From NCBI GenBank assembly GCA_958298945.1, contig OY282605.1, forward strand, positions 114,200,267 to 114,264,266: a stretch of DNA of 64,000 bases. Direction: 5' to 3'. Position numbers and translations under genes: made by a program. Numbering within the stretch: the first letter of the stretch is position 1; each line of letters begins with the position of its first letter. The notes beneath the pieces are model-generated. The model saw nothing but the letters and a program-made list of their open reading frames with translations, was not told the DNA's origin and made no database searches. The DNA comes from Atherix ibis (taxonomy: Eukaryota; Arthropoda; Insecta; Diptera; Athericidae). Below, one piece after another: positions 1 to 11,520 of the stretch.

Positions 1-718
1 TAACGCATAAAATATTTATCGTAAAATTTTTATTCATAAAAATATCTCTCTCAATTCGTTCTTTAGTAATAAAGTTAATATTGTATTCAAAATCATTCAA
101 AATGAAAAGTAATAAATTATTTTCGATTATGAATTATTTTTGGTAATAAATTATTTTCCTTTATTATTTCCGATTAAATTTGTTTCCTATTTCATAAAAT
201 TTTTTTATAATGATATCATAGGAATGTACGTATTTAAACTAAATTCAAATGTGCTCTAAAATATTTGTACGTTTTTAGTGATATTAGAACGTCTGCGTCT
301 AGTGTCCTGTTGTTATCATTGTACTAAAAATTTACTTTTTAGTACAAATATTATTAAAAACGATATGAATAAAACATTTTTAAGCTACAATATTATCCGC
401 TGAGATATAACAGATTGTGTGAGTTTCGACCGCCACAGATAATATAATCTTTGGTTTAACGTTGAACGACACTTGTAGGGCTTAGATTTACATTATGCTA
501 AAAAATTGTTAAGTTTATATATTGTTACAAAAAAATATAAAAAAAATTGAATTATTTTAAAAGAACTTAAATATTTTTTTATGAAAGAAAAAATTTGTTT
601 TCTATATTTTTACTTCAGTAATTTAGTTATTTTTGTTTTGGTTGGATTTTTTTCCTTTTGAAATTTGCAGTTTTTTCTCCTAAAAAATTGAGACTTAAAT
701 TTTTTCCCCTTAAATTGT
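1..718. other. AT-rich intergenic sequence
   Basis: Strongly AT-rich with many stops in all frames. I see no gene, RNA or recognisable transposon end here. Confidence 0.5.
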
Positions 719-1250
719 CTATAATATTTTAAATAGCTTCTCTATAAAAAAATGTAAATTATATAATAATGTTTTAAATCTCAGTGTACATACATGGTGA
801 CTTATTAAAAATTGCAACGATTCCTTAGCAAGAGCACAAGTTTTTTGGTGCCATAAAATATTTTTGGTAGGCCGAGAGACGTGCCTCGCCTTCAACAGCT
901 TATTAAAATATGAAACGAGTGATAAGCTGTCTATTCTAGAGCAACTGTTGACCAAGTTGTTATAACAAAGTCCTTGGATTCTTGAAAGGCGCATAAAAAA
1001 GGGTTCTTTGCCTTAGATCGGCCATTACAGATGCATGTCACACGGCCATCTCCATCAACGATCAACGATTTTTTGTTGGAAAATGAGATTCCTGTTGTTT
1101 CCCAGGCCCCCTGATCTACTGACAATTTTTGCCACCAAGATCAAAACCACTTGAAAATGTGTCATCTGGGTAGTGTCAACGACATCCAAAAAAGAGTATA
1201 ACCGAGGAGACACTGCCCAAGGGAACTTCTTTGAATCAATCTCATTACTT
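719..1250 (-). other. Unidentified coding-like remnant
   Basis: This stretch is richer in GC than its surroundings. On the - strand it holds two overlapping open frames, one of 91 codons (994 down to 719) and one of 64 codons (1125 down to 931). In one frame the translation reads on from about 1250 with only a few stops, which suggests an old protein-coding insert. The 64-codon frame includes the peptide NKKSLIVDGDGRVTCICNGR. I do not recognise the family. It could be a decayed transposon or retroelement piece, since nothing nearby supports a host gene. Confidence 0.25.
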
Positions 1251-1797
1251 TCATATCTCGTAATTAAAAATTTTATTCAAAGGATAACTGAACATTTTTA
1301 CTATACTACGTAAAAAGCTTTTTCCACTAATGATATTCTTCCCTATTTTCTAATCCATATTTAGATTTTTTTATGACTAAAGATAAATATAAAAAAATGC
1401 TAATATTATTAATAGTTAAAAAATTCATAAAAAAAATGAAGATTTTTTCCTTTTTTTCAAAAGGGAAAAAAAAGTAATTGAACTTTACTCCATTTTACCG
1501 GTTCATTTATTGGATGCCACGTGGTTAATGAAAGGATTTTTTCTCGAATTTATCTAAAAAATAAACAATAGCAATGATTTAATTTGAAAGGAGACGCATA
1601 AAGATATCCGACTTTTTGGGGATGTTTTTTTTAAATCTTTATTATTAATAGTATAAAAATTGATACATTTAAATTCTCGTAATTTGATAAATGTGTATTG
1701 TATTACGTTTAGTGCATAAAATATGATATATGTTAGTATATTTTAAAACGTATATTATATTTAGAGTGTTATTATTTGTTCTTGTTTTTAACTATAT
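1251..1797. other. AT-rich spacer
   Basis: Low-complexity AT-rich DNA. No feature seen. Confidence 0.5.
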
Positions 1798-1799
1798 TA

Positions 1800-2932
1800 T
1801 AGGGTGGTCCATCTAGCGGTTGAATTTTGAACTAATAGTAGTACTTGAGTGTTAAATGTCATCACAAATTGACAGATTGTTAGTTGAAAGTCTGAATTTT
1901 ACGAAATGGTAATCCATACGCTTGAAGAAAACTGGGCAATATTGAGAACTTACTTCCAAAGTGGTGAGTCTTCAACCCAAACTGTGAGACATTTAAAAAA
2001 AAAATGAGCAAAGATCGAATGCCATCATGTCAACTTGTGGACAAATTCGTGAAGCGAGTTCGCGAAACTGGTTTGTTGGTTGCCAAAGCAACTCGTTCCT
2101 GCTCTAACAGAGTGCGTCAGTGATCATCCATCAACATCAACTCATCACCGTTCTCAGGAATTGAACATTTCTCGCACTTCTCTGTTGAGAATTTTGCACA
2201 AAGACCTCGGTATGAAAGCTTACAAAGTTCAATTAGTCCAACAACTACAGCCGCATGACCATCCGATGCGTTTTTGGTTTGCCCAATGGGCTGAAGATCA
2301 ATTGGCCGAAGATGAGCATTTACGTCAACATGGAAAAGTCGATGCATCCACAACGAGTCACGGTTTGGTGCGGATTTTGGACTTGAGGCATCATTGGCCC
2401 GTTTTTCTTCGAAAACGATGAAGGAGCCCCCGTTACGGTCAATGGTGAGCGCTATCGTGGCATGCTCAACGAATTTTTATTTCCAAAAGTTGAAGAGAAT
2501 GGCATGGACGACATTTGGTTTCAACAGAACGGGGCCACTTGCCACACAGCCAACGTAACAATTCAACTTTGGGCACAGCCGAAATTCTGATGTCAATTGG
2601 CCGCCTCGGATCTGTAATTTGAGCCCGTTTGACTATTTTCTGTGGGAGCCGTTAAGGATAAATATTACGCAAACCAATCAGAGACAATTGAGGTCTTGAA
2701 ACACGAAATCAAAGTTGCCATTGAAGAGATATAGGCCCAGACAATTGAAAATGTACTGAAAAATTGGGTCGAGCGAATGGGGTATTGTAAGGCCAGCCGT
2801 GGCAGTCATTTAAAAGATGCTGTATTTCATTCTTAATGTTCATCTTTCTAATAAAACCAAAAATTTTAAAAAATATACACTAGTTTTTTTTTATTTACTT
2901 TTTAAAATGCAACTTTTAAATGGTCCACTCTG
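1800..2932 (+). mobile_element. Tc1/mariner-superfamily DDE element with terminal repeats
   Basis: The left end (1800, TAGGGTGGTCCATCTAG) and the reverse complement of the right end (CAGAGTGGACCATTTAA) form imperfect inverted repeats of about 32 bp. TA dinucleotides at 1798-1799 and 2933-2934 look like the target duplication. The interior encodes a decayed DDE transposase. This is the only copy of the old DDE family in the window whose two ends I can place, so it is the reference for the other fragments. Confidence 0.8.
1906..2836 (+). pseudogene. DDE transposase, frameshifted
   Basis: The ATG at 1906 opens MVIHTLEENWAILRTYFQSG, the N-terminal helix-turn-helix of the DUF4817-type transposases, and stops after about 33 codons. 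The frame resumes with RSQELNISRTSLLRILHKDL and QQLQPHDHPMRFWFAQWAED (about 2150-2310), then in other frames with FFENDEGAPVTVNGERYRGM, DIWFQQNGATCHTA and the C-terminal block NVLKNWVERMGYCKASRGSH, ending at TAA 2834-2836. The order matches an ordinary DDE transposase of about 350 residues. At least three frame changes and stops make it inactive. The segment between RFWFAQWAED and FFEN is shortened, so the first catalytic Asp region is damaged. Confidence 0.85.
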
Positions 2933-2934
2933 TA

Positions 2935-3941
2935 TTTGTAAATATTAATGTCTTTTTATAACATTTCCAAATTTTTAACCCAACGAACTAAATTAGCGAA
3001 AATTATAAGAATTTTACTAATTATTGGCTAAATTTATGTCACGTCATATATTAATGATAATAAAAATCCTTAACTGTCGTCACGCTTGTGTTGAAAATAC
3101 TGTCAAACTCACTAATTTCGAACAGTTATCGATGTTATTTTACAATATATAGCAAATACACAAACCTAAATAGTTTTCGATTAGCAATCAGACATTCTAT
3201 TGTGTGATTACTAATCAAAAACTATTTACGTTTGTGTATACTAAATACTTTATCGTTAGTGCCTCGTTAAGTTGTTAAACCGAATTTATTGATAGTTATT
3301 CGTAATTTTTTTATTTATTTTTCTTTCCCAATAAATCTAATAACGCACGTGCCGTTTTTCTTACTATTTTACTTTTTCCAAAATATTAAATATAGTTTCT
3401 ATTAATACAATCTATTGTAGAAAAAAAAAGAAAAATTATTATTACAATACAATTAGAAGACGTCATCGGGAGAAGTTTTACGGAACTAAAATATAAAAAA
3501 AAACCCTCTCTCCTAAACAAATATTTTATCTAATTTTATAGATTAAATTCTTATTATAGTAGCAATTAACTAAAATGGATTATCAAATTATGTAGCAAAA
3601 AAAAAAAAAATACGATTATAAGCGAAAATCTAAAAACTTTCCTCAATACTGATACATTTACCATATATGTTATCATATTGTGTATTTTATTCATTAGTAA
3701 ACTTCCTAATAACATGCTGTGAAGTATTACTAATGAGATTTTACTTAATTTGTTAGTTTCATGGCTTTACAATATTTTTCTTCTTCTCTTATTTACATTG
3801 AAAAGAGAATTCGAAAATTTCGCATATTTCTAAAAATAAAAGCAATTTGTTTTGTTTATGAACGGGAAGAAAATTTTCAAATTAGTTTCGAGTCATCTTC
3901 ATTATGGAAACAATTTTCTAATAGATACATATGTGTACATA
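2935..3941. other. AT-rich spacer with a hairpin
   Basis: No gene is seen. The only structure is an inverted repeat at 3158-3237, listed separately. Confidence 0.5.
3158..3237. repeat. Imperfect inverted repeat, 32-nt arms
   Basis: Arm 3158-3189 (begins ACACAAACCTAAATAG) pairs with 3206-3237 (ends TATTTACGTTTGTGT) with a few mismatches across a 16-nt loop. It resembles a foldback or a very short miniature element. No clear target duplication is visible. Confidence 0.7.
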
Positions 3942-3943
3942 TA

Positions 3944-5225
3944 ACAGTTCGGCAGAAAAGTTTAGAACAAAACACAGTAGAAATATTTTTTTTTGCAAAA
4001 TTCATTTTTATTATTCAACATAGTTGCCTTCGAGGGCGATACAGCGATTATAGCGATCTTCCAACTTTTCGATACCATTTTTATAGTACTCTTTCGGTTT
4101 TGCCTCAAAATAGGCATCAGTTTCGGCAATCGGTCTTAAATTTCTTGCCAGCGAGCATTCTCTTGAGGTCTGCAAACAGGAAAAAGTCGCTGGGGGCCAG
4201 ATCTAGAGAATACGGTGGATGGGGAAGCAATTCGTAGCCCAATTCATTGAGTTTGACCATCGTTTTCATCGACTTGTGACACGGTGCATTGTCTTGGTGA
4301 AACAACACTTTTTTCTTCTTCAAATGAGGCCGTTTCTTAGCGATTTCTTTCTTCAAACGATCCAATAACGCTATATAATAGTCGCTGTTCATCGTCTGTC
4401 CCTTCTGGAGATAGTCAATGAATATTATACCATGCGCATCCCAAAATACAGACGCCATCACCTTGCCAGCCGACTGTTGCGTCTTTCCACGCTTTGGATT
4501 CGGTTCGTCGCTCGTTCTCCACTCTGCCGACAGCCGATTGGGCTCTGGAGTGTAGTGACGGAGCCATGTTTCATCCATTGTCACATATTGACGCAAAAAT
4601 TCGGGTTTATTGCGCTTGAACAGCTCCAAACACTGCTCAGAATCATCAACACGTTGTTGTTTTTGGTCCACAGTGAGCTCACGCGGCACCCACTTTGCAC
4701 ACAGCTTTCGCATGCCCAAATATTCATGCACGATATGTCCAACACGCTCTTTCGATATCTTCAGAGTCTCAGCTATCTCGCTCAACTTCACTTTACGGTC
4801 ATTTAAAATTATTTTGTGGATTTTTTTGATGTTTTCTGCCGTAACCACCTCTTTTCGGCGTCCACTGCGTTCTGCGTCAACTGTGCTCGTACGACCAGTT
4901 CGAAATTGACGAAACCAATATTCCACAGTTGAAATAGCTGGAGCAGAGTCCGGATAACGTTTGTCAAACCATGCTTTGGTTTCCACTGTATTTTTTTTCA
5001 TCAAAAAGCAATGCTTTATCAATACACGAAATTCGTCTTTATCCATTTTTTTTTCAATAACAAAAGTTGCTCCATTCAAAATGCTATATCTCACGAACCA
5101 ATCGACCGATTGCTGTCAAATTTTGACAGGAATTATTTGAAGCATGGGGCTTTGTGATAATTAAGTAGATTTTTGCAAGAGGCGCCATCAAGACGTCATG
5201 GTTCTCAACTTTTCAGCCGAACTGT
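3944..5225 (-). mobile_element. Mariner element, irritans (Himar-like) type
   Basis: Inverted ends read ACAGTTCGGCAGAAAAGTT at the left and ACAGTTCGGCTGAAAAGTT at the right on the opposite strand. They are flanked by TA at 3942-3943 and 5226-5227. The length of 1282 bp is what is expected of a full-size mariner. It contains one transposase gene on the - strand with a single visible frameshift. Confidence 0.93.
4011..5045 (-). pseudogene. Mariner transposase (irritans subfamily), one frameshift
   Basis: The transposase cuts and pastes the element at TA sites. ATG at 5045 (MDKDEFRVLIKHCF) is chosen because homologues start there; an upstream in-frame Met exists. The N-terminal paired-type DNA-binding half carries LKISKERVGHIVHEYLGMRK and KWVPREL. 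The catalytic half shows the DD34D triad in VTMDETW (D158), FHQDNAPCH (D252) and LDLAPSDFFLF (D287), with the usual 34 residues between the last two. The conserved YSPDLAP motif reads YSLDLAP. After AGKKF the frame is lost near 4120-4140, and the expected C-terminus (KEYYKNGIEKLEDRYNRC, then CIALEGNYVE) follows in another frame to TAA at 4011-4013. Apart from that indel the gene is essentially intact, so insertion is fairly recent. Confidence 0.93.
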
Positions 5226-5227
5226 TA

Positions 5228-6480
5228 CACTCACGTGTGCGTTTAGAAGAGCGTATACAAAATTGAAATTATACAAAATTAGAACTTACAATTACACGTT
5301 AACCACTGAATTTTCATGATCATGAACAGAAAATGTTACAATATTTTTGGCCGTTTTTTTATTATTTTTGTCAGAATTTTCAATTATTCTGAAGTGTTGA
5401 TAAATTTACGATAAAGATTTTGTGTGGCAAATTTTGCACAATTTTTTTGGCAAATTTGCTTACTCACATTGCCATAGAAATCGATTAATTTTTATTGATT
5501 ATTTAATAGTTAATATTATGTCATTTTATTGGAAAACTTCTAATAATCAGTGAAAATACAGATAAAAAAAGAATCTCAATTCATCGATGAACATCTGTTG
5601 TAATATTGTCGACTGCCGCCTTTGTACGCATACTATGTGTTGTTAATTTAGTCATAATCGCAAAGAAAAATCTATGCATTTTAACATGGGCATAAAATGC
5701 ATTTAACATATTTAAAGGAAAAAGGATTTTTTTATTTTTTTATTTTGAAAGAATTTTGCCAGACGTTCTTTCTAAAAATAGAAATTCCATTTCGAGCAGG
5801 AAATAAGTTCGTTAAATGAACGAAAGAGTTGAAATGAACGAAATGGAATTATTATGAAAGTGTTCATATTTTATTTAATTATTGAATTAGAAAATTTATT
5901 TATTATTTTTAAAAAAATATTTTTAAGAAAATGAATATTAAGAAAATTTTGGAACGATTTTTCTGAGTTGCAATTTCTAAGAAAAGATTTTATCCATTTT
6001 GTGCTTAGGAAAGTAAAATTAACTCAAATATATTTATTATTCTAATTTGTACAAAATTTTTATTTTATTATATTAAGTAAATTTTACCATTTCATTTTCA
6101 AATATTAAACATAATACTTCTTATAAGATACTGGATCTTTATGAGGTAATTGTTGATGACAATTTTTCACACAGTTTCGGTTAGTAATTCGGTAATTAAT
6201 TGCGAAATGCTCATTTTGAAATCTTCAAAAAATTAAAGATTTTGTGTAAAATTAGGATTTTTTTTTGCAAATGTAAAAAAGACTATTTACAAAATTACAA
6301 TGCTTAAAAGCATTGCTGATGCCTAATTTAATTTCGAGATTTTTGACATCACCAAAAGGTGAATTGACATCATCAAAATGACGCTTTCTCTGAATTTTTC
6401 GCTCAATAAAATCAATTTTTTTTTGTGTTTTGTAGCTTATGATGCAATTTTATTGAAACCACATATAACGCAGATAACGA
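5228..6480. other. AT-rich spacer
   Basis: AT-rich sequence with many homopolymers and no coding frame or repeat end that I can support. Confidence 0.45.
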
Positions 6481-6489
6481 TCTTAATAT

Positions 6490-7320
6490 TTCTGACTTGG
6501 ACGGCTAAGTACGGTAGCCTTTAAGTCCAAGTAGGTCTCAATAACGCAATTTATAAAAGTACTTTGCTGCCTATTGTGAGCTTAGAATGTTTGTGTAGAA
6601 GTCTAGGTAGTTGAAACTGTTCAGATCTAGCCTTTAGAGTCTTATGTGTCGACTTGGAACAATTCCTTAAAATTCTAGTCCATAAGTTCATATTGGATTA
6701 AAGAACGCATTGTTTAAAAGTTGAAGCAATTGACAACATCGCCGGTTCAGTTCTAGTTTTTTGAGTCTTATTTGTAGAATGGGAAGGTTGATAGAGCTCT
6801 AGAATTCTAGTCCGTAAGTCCATATTGGTTTTAGTAGAGCATTATACGAAAGTACTTTGCTGTCTACTAGTTTTGAATGTTTGTTTTAGAGGTGAAATAG
6901 TTGACAACATAGACTTTTTTATGTAAATTCCATGTTAAATATTTTTCGAAGTACAATTCTAGATCTTTTGATATGGTACTACCATTCAGATAATAATCAA
7001 CTGTTTAGTTCTAGTCTTTAGAGTATTGTGTATCGACTTAGAAGAATTCCCTAAAATTCTAGTCTGTAAGTTCATATTGGATTAAATACTACGCATTGTT
7101 TAAAAGTTGAATCAGTTGAAAACATCTACTGTTCAGTTCTAGTTTTTTGAGTCTTATTTGTAGAATGGGAAGGTTTGATAGAGCTCTAGAATTCTAGTCC
7201 ATAAGTCCATATTACTTTCAGTAGAGCATTGTACAAAATTACTTTGCTGTCTACTAGTTTTGAACGTTTGTTTCAGAGGCAAAATAATTGATAATATCGA
7301 CTTTTTATGTGAATTCCATG
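6490..7320. repeat. Dimeric imperfect tandem repeat, ABAB layout
   Basis: A block of about 386 bp is present twice: 6610-6930 recurs at 6996-7320. Each block has an A half, recognised by AAAATTCTAGTCCATAAGTT followed by ACGCATTGTTTAAAAGTTGAA-type sequence, and a B half, recognised by TTTTTTGAGTCTTATTTGTA and ACTTTGCTGTCTACTAGTTT. A and B themselves share ATTCTAGTCC..AAGT.CATATTGG, so they derive from one older unit of about 130 bp. A degenerate B half precedes the array at about 6500-6609. An extra 80 bp (about 6915-6995) separates the two blocks. There is no coding potential. Confidence 0.8.
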
Positions 7321-9050
7321 ATTCTACCATTAAGATATATGAGAGGACATGGTTAACGGTCAAGAGTAAAAGTAACGTGGACACTTTTTATGTGGACAAT
7401 TATCCTATTTATATCCCTTGTCATTTTTTATATTTTATTGTACTTTTTATTTTTCCTATTTACATCCATTCTGGTATTATTTTAAAACATGTACAATAAT
7501 GATTAGTTGCTAATTAATTAAAATCTTAATGGAATATTTTTAAATATGAAAAATTCTATTTAAATGTGTAATAGTAAAATTGCTAAAATACATAAATAGT
7601 ATCGCCGAAGATAAAATTTGCAACATTTTTCTAAATTTGTACGAGCATTTGTTATTTTTGCTTTTACTTCTGCTCTTCAACATTTCAATCGAAGAAAACA
7701 TGATAAATTAATCAAAAAAAAAATAAAAAAATAAATTTCGGAGACCTACTATAAATTTATTAGCAAGAATATTTTTATTCAATTTAAATTTTTAGAACAC
7801 TATTTGTCACGGTTTTTTTTCTTTTTTGTCCAATATATCAAGACAGAAAATGTTTTTTCTTGTTCAATATATCAAAACACATTTAATCAATTAGGTTTTC
7901 TTCTATTTTTAATATATTTTTAATAAGGACAACATCATTTAATATATTATTTATAGCAAAAAAATTTAGACTAAGAAAGAAATAAAAAAATAAGAAAATT
8001 TAAAGAGAAAATGATATATCAAAAAATTCACTGTAAATAAATCTAAAATAAAAACGTAGAAAAGCTTGTTTTCTTAGTCAAAAAAAAGTTCGATAATAAA
8101 AGAAATTTTTCTATAAAAAAATTTGAGCATAAAATCCAGTACATAGAGAAACACATATTTACTATTATTTATAAATTCTCATACGTTAGTATTTTCCATT
8201 AGGAAAATCTCTAGTTGACATGATTTGCGTATTTTATTATTATTCTATTATTTCGTCTAGAGGAGCTTTTATTATTTCGTCTTGACTATATCCGTACGAG
8301 TAGAAATAAAATGTTAAATTTATTTATTCAGGTGACTTCTTCAATAAATAGTTGTAGTAGATTTATTGATTAAAAATAGTGTCGAGAATATTTTTCTTAC
8401 CTAAATTGTGATAATTTATAATATTTCATCTTTTATTGTATTATTTTCTAAATCAGTTTTATCAAGTTCCTTATTGTATTTTTGTATGGTTTAAAATTAG
8501 TATTCGTTTTAGTAATTTACCAATAAATCACTACCAAATAAAGAACGTAAAAAGTTCTTGATTGATTTACGAAGGCGGCCAATGATCGTGAAAATATGTC
8601 GTCGAGTTGGCCAGTTTGAATGGTTGATGGACGTGCTTTATGTTCCCAGGTGTGTGTCTCTGATGCTTTTGTCTGCGCATTACGCACGCGAGTGTCATTT
8701 ATGCTGATTTATTAGTTTTTTGGTTGCTCTAAATTATGCTAAATTATGTAGACTAAAAAAAAAAACTACGATAATAAATTATTATTGATAGTGAGATGAG
8801 TAATAATAATAAAAAAATAATAATCTTATTAATAGAAATTAGAGCATTATTTATAATACGAACATTAATACGATAACGAATTTAATATTATTATTTTTAA
8901 TAGTCTGTCGATCGCCTTTGATATTTATGATAAAAAAAAAACTTTATTTAAAAAATAAAATGTTGTTGAAATTTTTATTTAATAAATTGTAGCCGGAATA
9001 CCTTGTAAATTTAGATTTTGATTAATGTTTTATTTTGTTATATTGTTTAA
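7321..9050. other. Long AT-rich spacer
   Basis: Mostly AT-rich. A GC-richer patch at about 8575-8710 holds a short open frame starting at ATG 8582 and ending at a possible donor (CCCAG then GTGTGT). I cannot support it as an exon. Nothing else is seen. Confidence 0.4.
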
Positions 9051-9054
9051 ACCT

Positions 9055-11026
9055 TGCCACCCGCAAGGGGGGGACTTTTCTGAATGTATTACAGATATTC
9101 TGGTATGCCTACTGGAACCCGCGCTCCTAGGCTGGCCTAGCAGACCTTGTTTGCGCACTGCAAGAAGATCTCTTCTGGGGAATGGTCAGCAATAACGGTG
9201 TAGTACCAGAAGGGGCCTTGGATATTGATAAACCCTCGGTCCTTAGCTGGCTCTTGCAATGCTAAGGAAATTACACGTTCCCTTACTATAGCTCTTTATG
9301 ACTTTAGACCATAAAAGTCGGTACTACGGGGATCAGGTGCCCCACAGTGCTTGATCAGAGAGATTAGGTGTCTTTGACTGAAATGTGGTGGCTGTAGTTT
9401 TATACCTACATCGCGGATACAGTCTTAGGACTGGTACTGAGGGATGGCAGGATCCCGGGTGCTATATCTGCAAATGATAGTAGAGGTTTAGTGAGGCCTT
9501 GCGGTCAACAGTTCGGGTAACTAACTTGTAACTGGTTACTTTTTTTTTTTAGTTTAGATTAATGAGGAACAAGGGGGAAACCTTCAAAATGTACTCGCCT
9601 GGAAGACCTTCTACCTGCCAGGCGAGTTATGCAGGATTTTTACCTCGCTAAAACCTACCTGTACCTCTGCCCTTGCTTCCGGAACGATGGTTCCCCGGCG
9701 GCACTCTTTTTAAATACTACTTCGCCGGGGCGTTCTTATTTGATATTACTACTGTCCCGATATTATGACGCCTCGCGGCCTATTCTTCGTTCGTGGTCCG
9801 AAGATCCTTGACTAAAGATTCCGCGTACTCTGCAACTCTGTTCCAAGCCGATTGGCTCTTCAGCATGCACTCCACTATATTTTATGGACTGATGGAACGG
9901 TCCAGATTATTCTCCAGATCTGCCCGTGTCCCCTCGTAGAAGGAGCATTGGAAGAATACGTGTTCTGCATCTTCGATCACATCGCGGAAGTGATGACAGT
10001 TTGGGGAGTCAGTTCTCTTGAATCTGTGCAAGTATGCCCGAAAGCATCCATGCCCAGTCAAGAGTTGGGTGATGTAATACCCGACTTCCCCGTGCCTGCG
10101 AGTGACCCATTTGGTGGCATCTGGGATCAGCCGATGAGTCCATCGACCCTTCGTCGAGCTGTCCAATCTCTCTTGCCAGAGTCAGAGACTCTCGGGTCTC
10201 TCCTCTCCACAGAGGACCTTTCGCCGCTTTTCCTTCTTCCTACGGTGTTGGCGTTCACGCTCTCCTGCCAGGATGTCGATGGGTGGGCATGATGCCACGA
10301 CGTTGACCGCATCGTGTGATACCGTTCGGTATGCTGACGCAACTCTGATCGCTGAGAGCCGTTGGACTGATGACATTGTCTTGCGGTATGTTGTTAACTC
10401 TAGCGATTTCGCCCACACTGGTGCTCCGTATAGCAGGACGGAGGTAACTACAGTTGCCAGTAGTCGCCTTCGAATTTGCCTGGGGCCTCCGATATTAGGC
10501 ATTATCCGCGAAAGTGCGCCCTGTACTGCTGATACCTTTCTGCTGACGCTGAAGATGTGCTCCTTGTAGTTGAGTCTGGTATCCAAGACCACTCCTAGAT
10601 ACCGGATATAGGGTAGCGACTGTATGTCGTGGTCGCCTACTCTTATGGTGATGGTCTCCATTTTCTTCCGGCTACTCACAAGGAGTGCCTCGGTCTTATG
10701 TTCCGCCAAAGACAGGTCTGCTGATGTCAGCCACTGTCTTATCCTCCGGATGGTGGTGAAGAATGCGGTTTCCAGTTCCTCCAGGTGTTTGGCTACAAGG
10801 ACAACCGCTACGTCGTCCGCGAAAGCCACGAGTGTTGTGTTCGGCGGTAATTCCAGATGGACTAGGCCGTCGTACATGACGTTCCACAAGAGTGGCCTCA
10901 GGACAGAGCCCTGAGGTACTCCTCCCGTGACCCCATACTCCGGTTACTGACTGTGACCAAATGGACCTATCTGTGATGGATAAAGCTGGTTAGAGAGGAT
11001 TGATACAATTCCTGGGATGAAACCGC
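9055..11026 (-). mobile_element. 5'-truncated R1-like non-LTR retrotransposon
   Basis: This GC-richer block stands out sharply from its AT-rich flanks. It holds the reverse-transcriptase C-half and C-terminal domain of a non-LTR element on the - strand, followed by about 720 bp of 3' untranslated sequence (about 9055-9780) that starts near the CCACCCGCAAGGGGGG stretch. The upstream part of the element is missing, as expected of incomplete target-primed reverse transcription. A palindrome marks the truncation point. Confidence 0.85.
9780..11026 (-). pseudogene. R1-like ORF2 fragment: reverse transcriptase and zinc-knuckle end
   Basis: Read from 11026 downward in one frame: GGVPQGSVLRPLLWNVMYDG (RT block with GVPQGS), the catalytic box FADDVAVV, then the thumb with IRYLGVVLDTRLNY and LLYGAPVWA, ending in the C-terminal region GRWTHRLIPDATKWVTRRHG, LLTGHGCFRAYLHRF and the zinc-knuckle-like C..H segment with DAEHVFFQCSF. 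The frame closes at TAG 9780-9782. Three in-frame nonsense codons interrupt it, at 10944-10946 (TAA), 10182-10184 (TGA) and 9882-9884 (TAA). I see no frameshift. GSVLRP has Arg where Gly is normal. The C-terminal block is typical of R1-clade elements of arthropods. The endonuclease and the first RT motifs are lost. Confidence 0.88.
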
Positions 11027-11044
11027 TCATCCCAGGAATTGTAT
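11003..11044. repeat. Perfect inverted repeat at the retroelement 5' junction
   Basis: Arms of 18 nt (11003-11020, ATACAATTCCTGGGATGA, and 11027-11044) flank a 6-nt loop AACCGC. The left arm still translates as part of the RT on the - strand, so the right arm is an inverted copy of element sequence. Confidence 0.95.
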
Positions 11045-11099
11045 GGATGGAAAATTTGAATGTTTGCCTGCTTTATTCAAGGGGCATAAAAGGTAGTTA

Positions 11100-11520
11100 A
11101 GAGGAAGAAAAACAAGAAAGTGAAGAAAAGGATATTAGAAGAAGAGCAAGAAAGCGAAGACGAAGTAGATAATGAAGATGAACCAAAAGATGAAGAAACT
11201 GCTTATGGCAGGAATTGTTTGAAAGGAAACTGGCATTAAAGCATTGCATGGCTTATGCTAATGTAAATGGTGTCGTATTTGAAGAAGACGAAGAAGATAA
11301 AGAAGATGAAAAAGGCGAAGTAGATGATGATTATGAAGAAGATGATGAAAAAAGGAAACTGGCATTGAAGCTTTGCATAGATTATGCTTATGTGAGTGCA
11401 GTTATACCTTAAGAAGATGTAGAAGATAACGAAGATGAAGAAGATGTAGAAGATGATGAAGATGAAGAATATGATCAAGATAAGGAAACTGGTGTTAAAG
11501 CATGGCATGGCTTATGCTAA
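11100..11520 (+). repeat. Minisatellite of about 130 bp, GAA/GAT-rich
   Basis: Three units carry GGAAACTGGCATTAAAGCAT-type sequence, with that landmark at about 11225, 11354 and 11484, giving a spacing of about 130 bp. Each is followed by GAAGAAGATGAA-rich sequence. The longest open frame (11215-11412) would encode LALKHCMAYANV followed by a run of Glu and Asp, and this pattern repeats. The frame is short, lacks a convincing start context and is broken in the third unit, so I call it a repeat and not a gene. Opposite-strand frames are shadows of it. Confidence 0.75.

Noticed and set aside
4432..4909. Two + strand frames of 124 and 99 codons
   Set aside because: They lie antisense to the mariner transposase at 4011-5045 and have no motifs.
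8582..8651. Short candidate exon MIVKICRRVGQFEWLMDVLY with a GTGTGT donor
   Set aside because: Too short, no partner exon with matching phase and no recognisable domain.
9852..10292. 146-codon + strand open frame
   Set aside because: It is antisense to the R1-like reverse transcriptase, which carries all the recognisable motifs. The frame stays open only because the coding DNA is GC-rich.
11215..11412. Acidic 65-codon protein
   Set aside because: The frame follows a degenerate tandem repeat, has no start context and breaks in the next unit.
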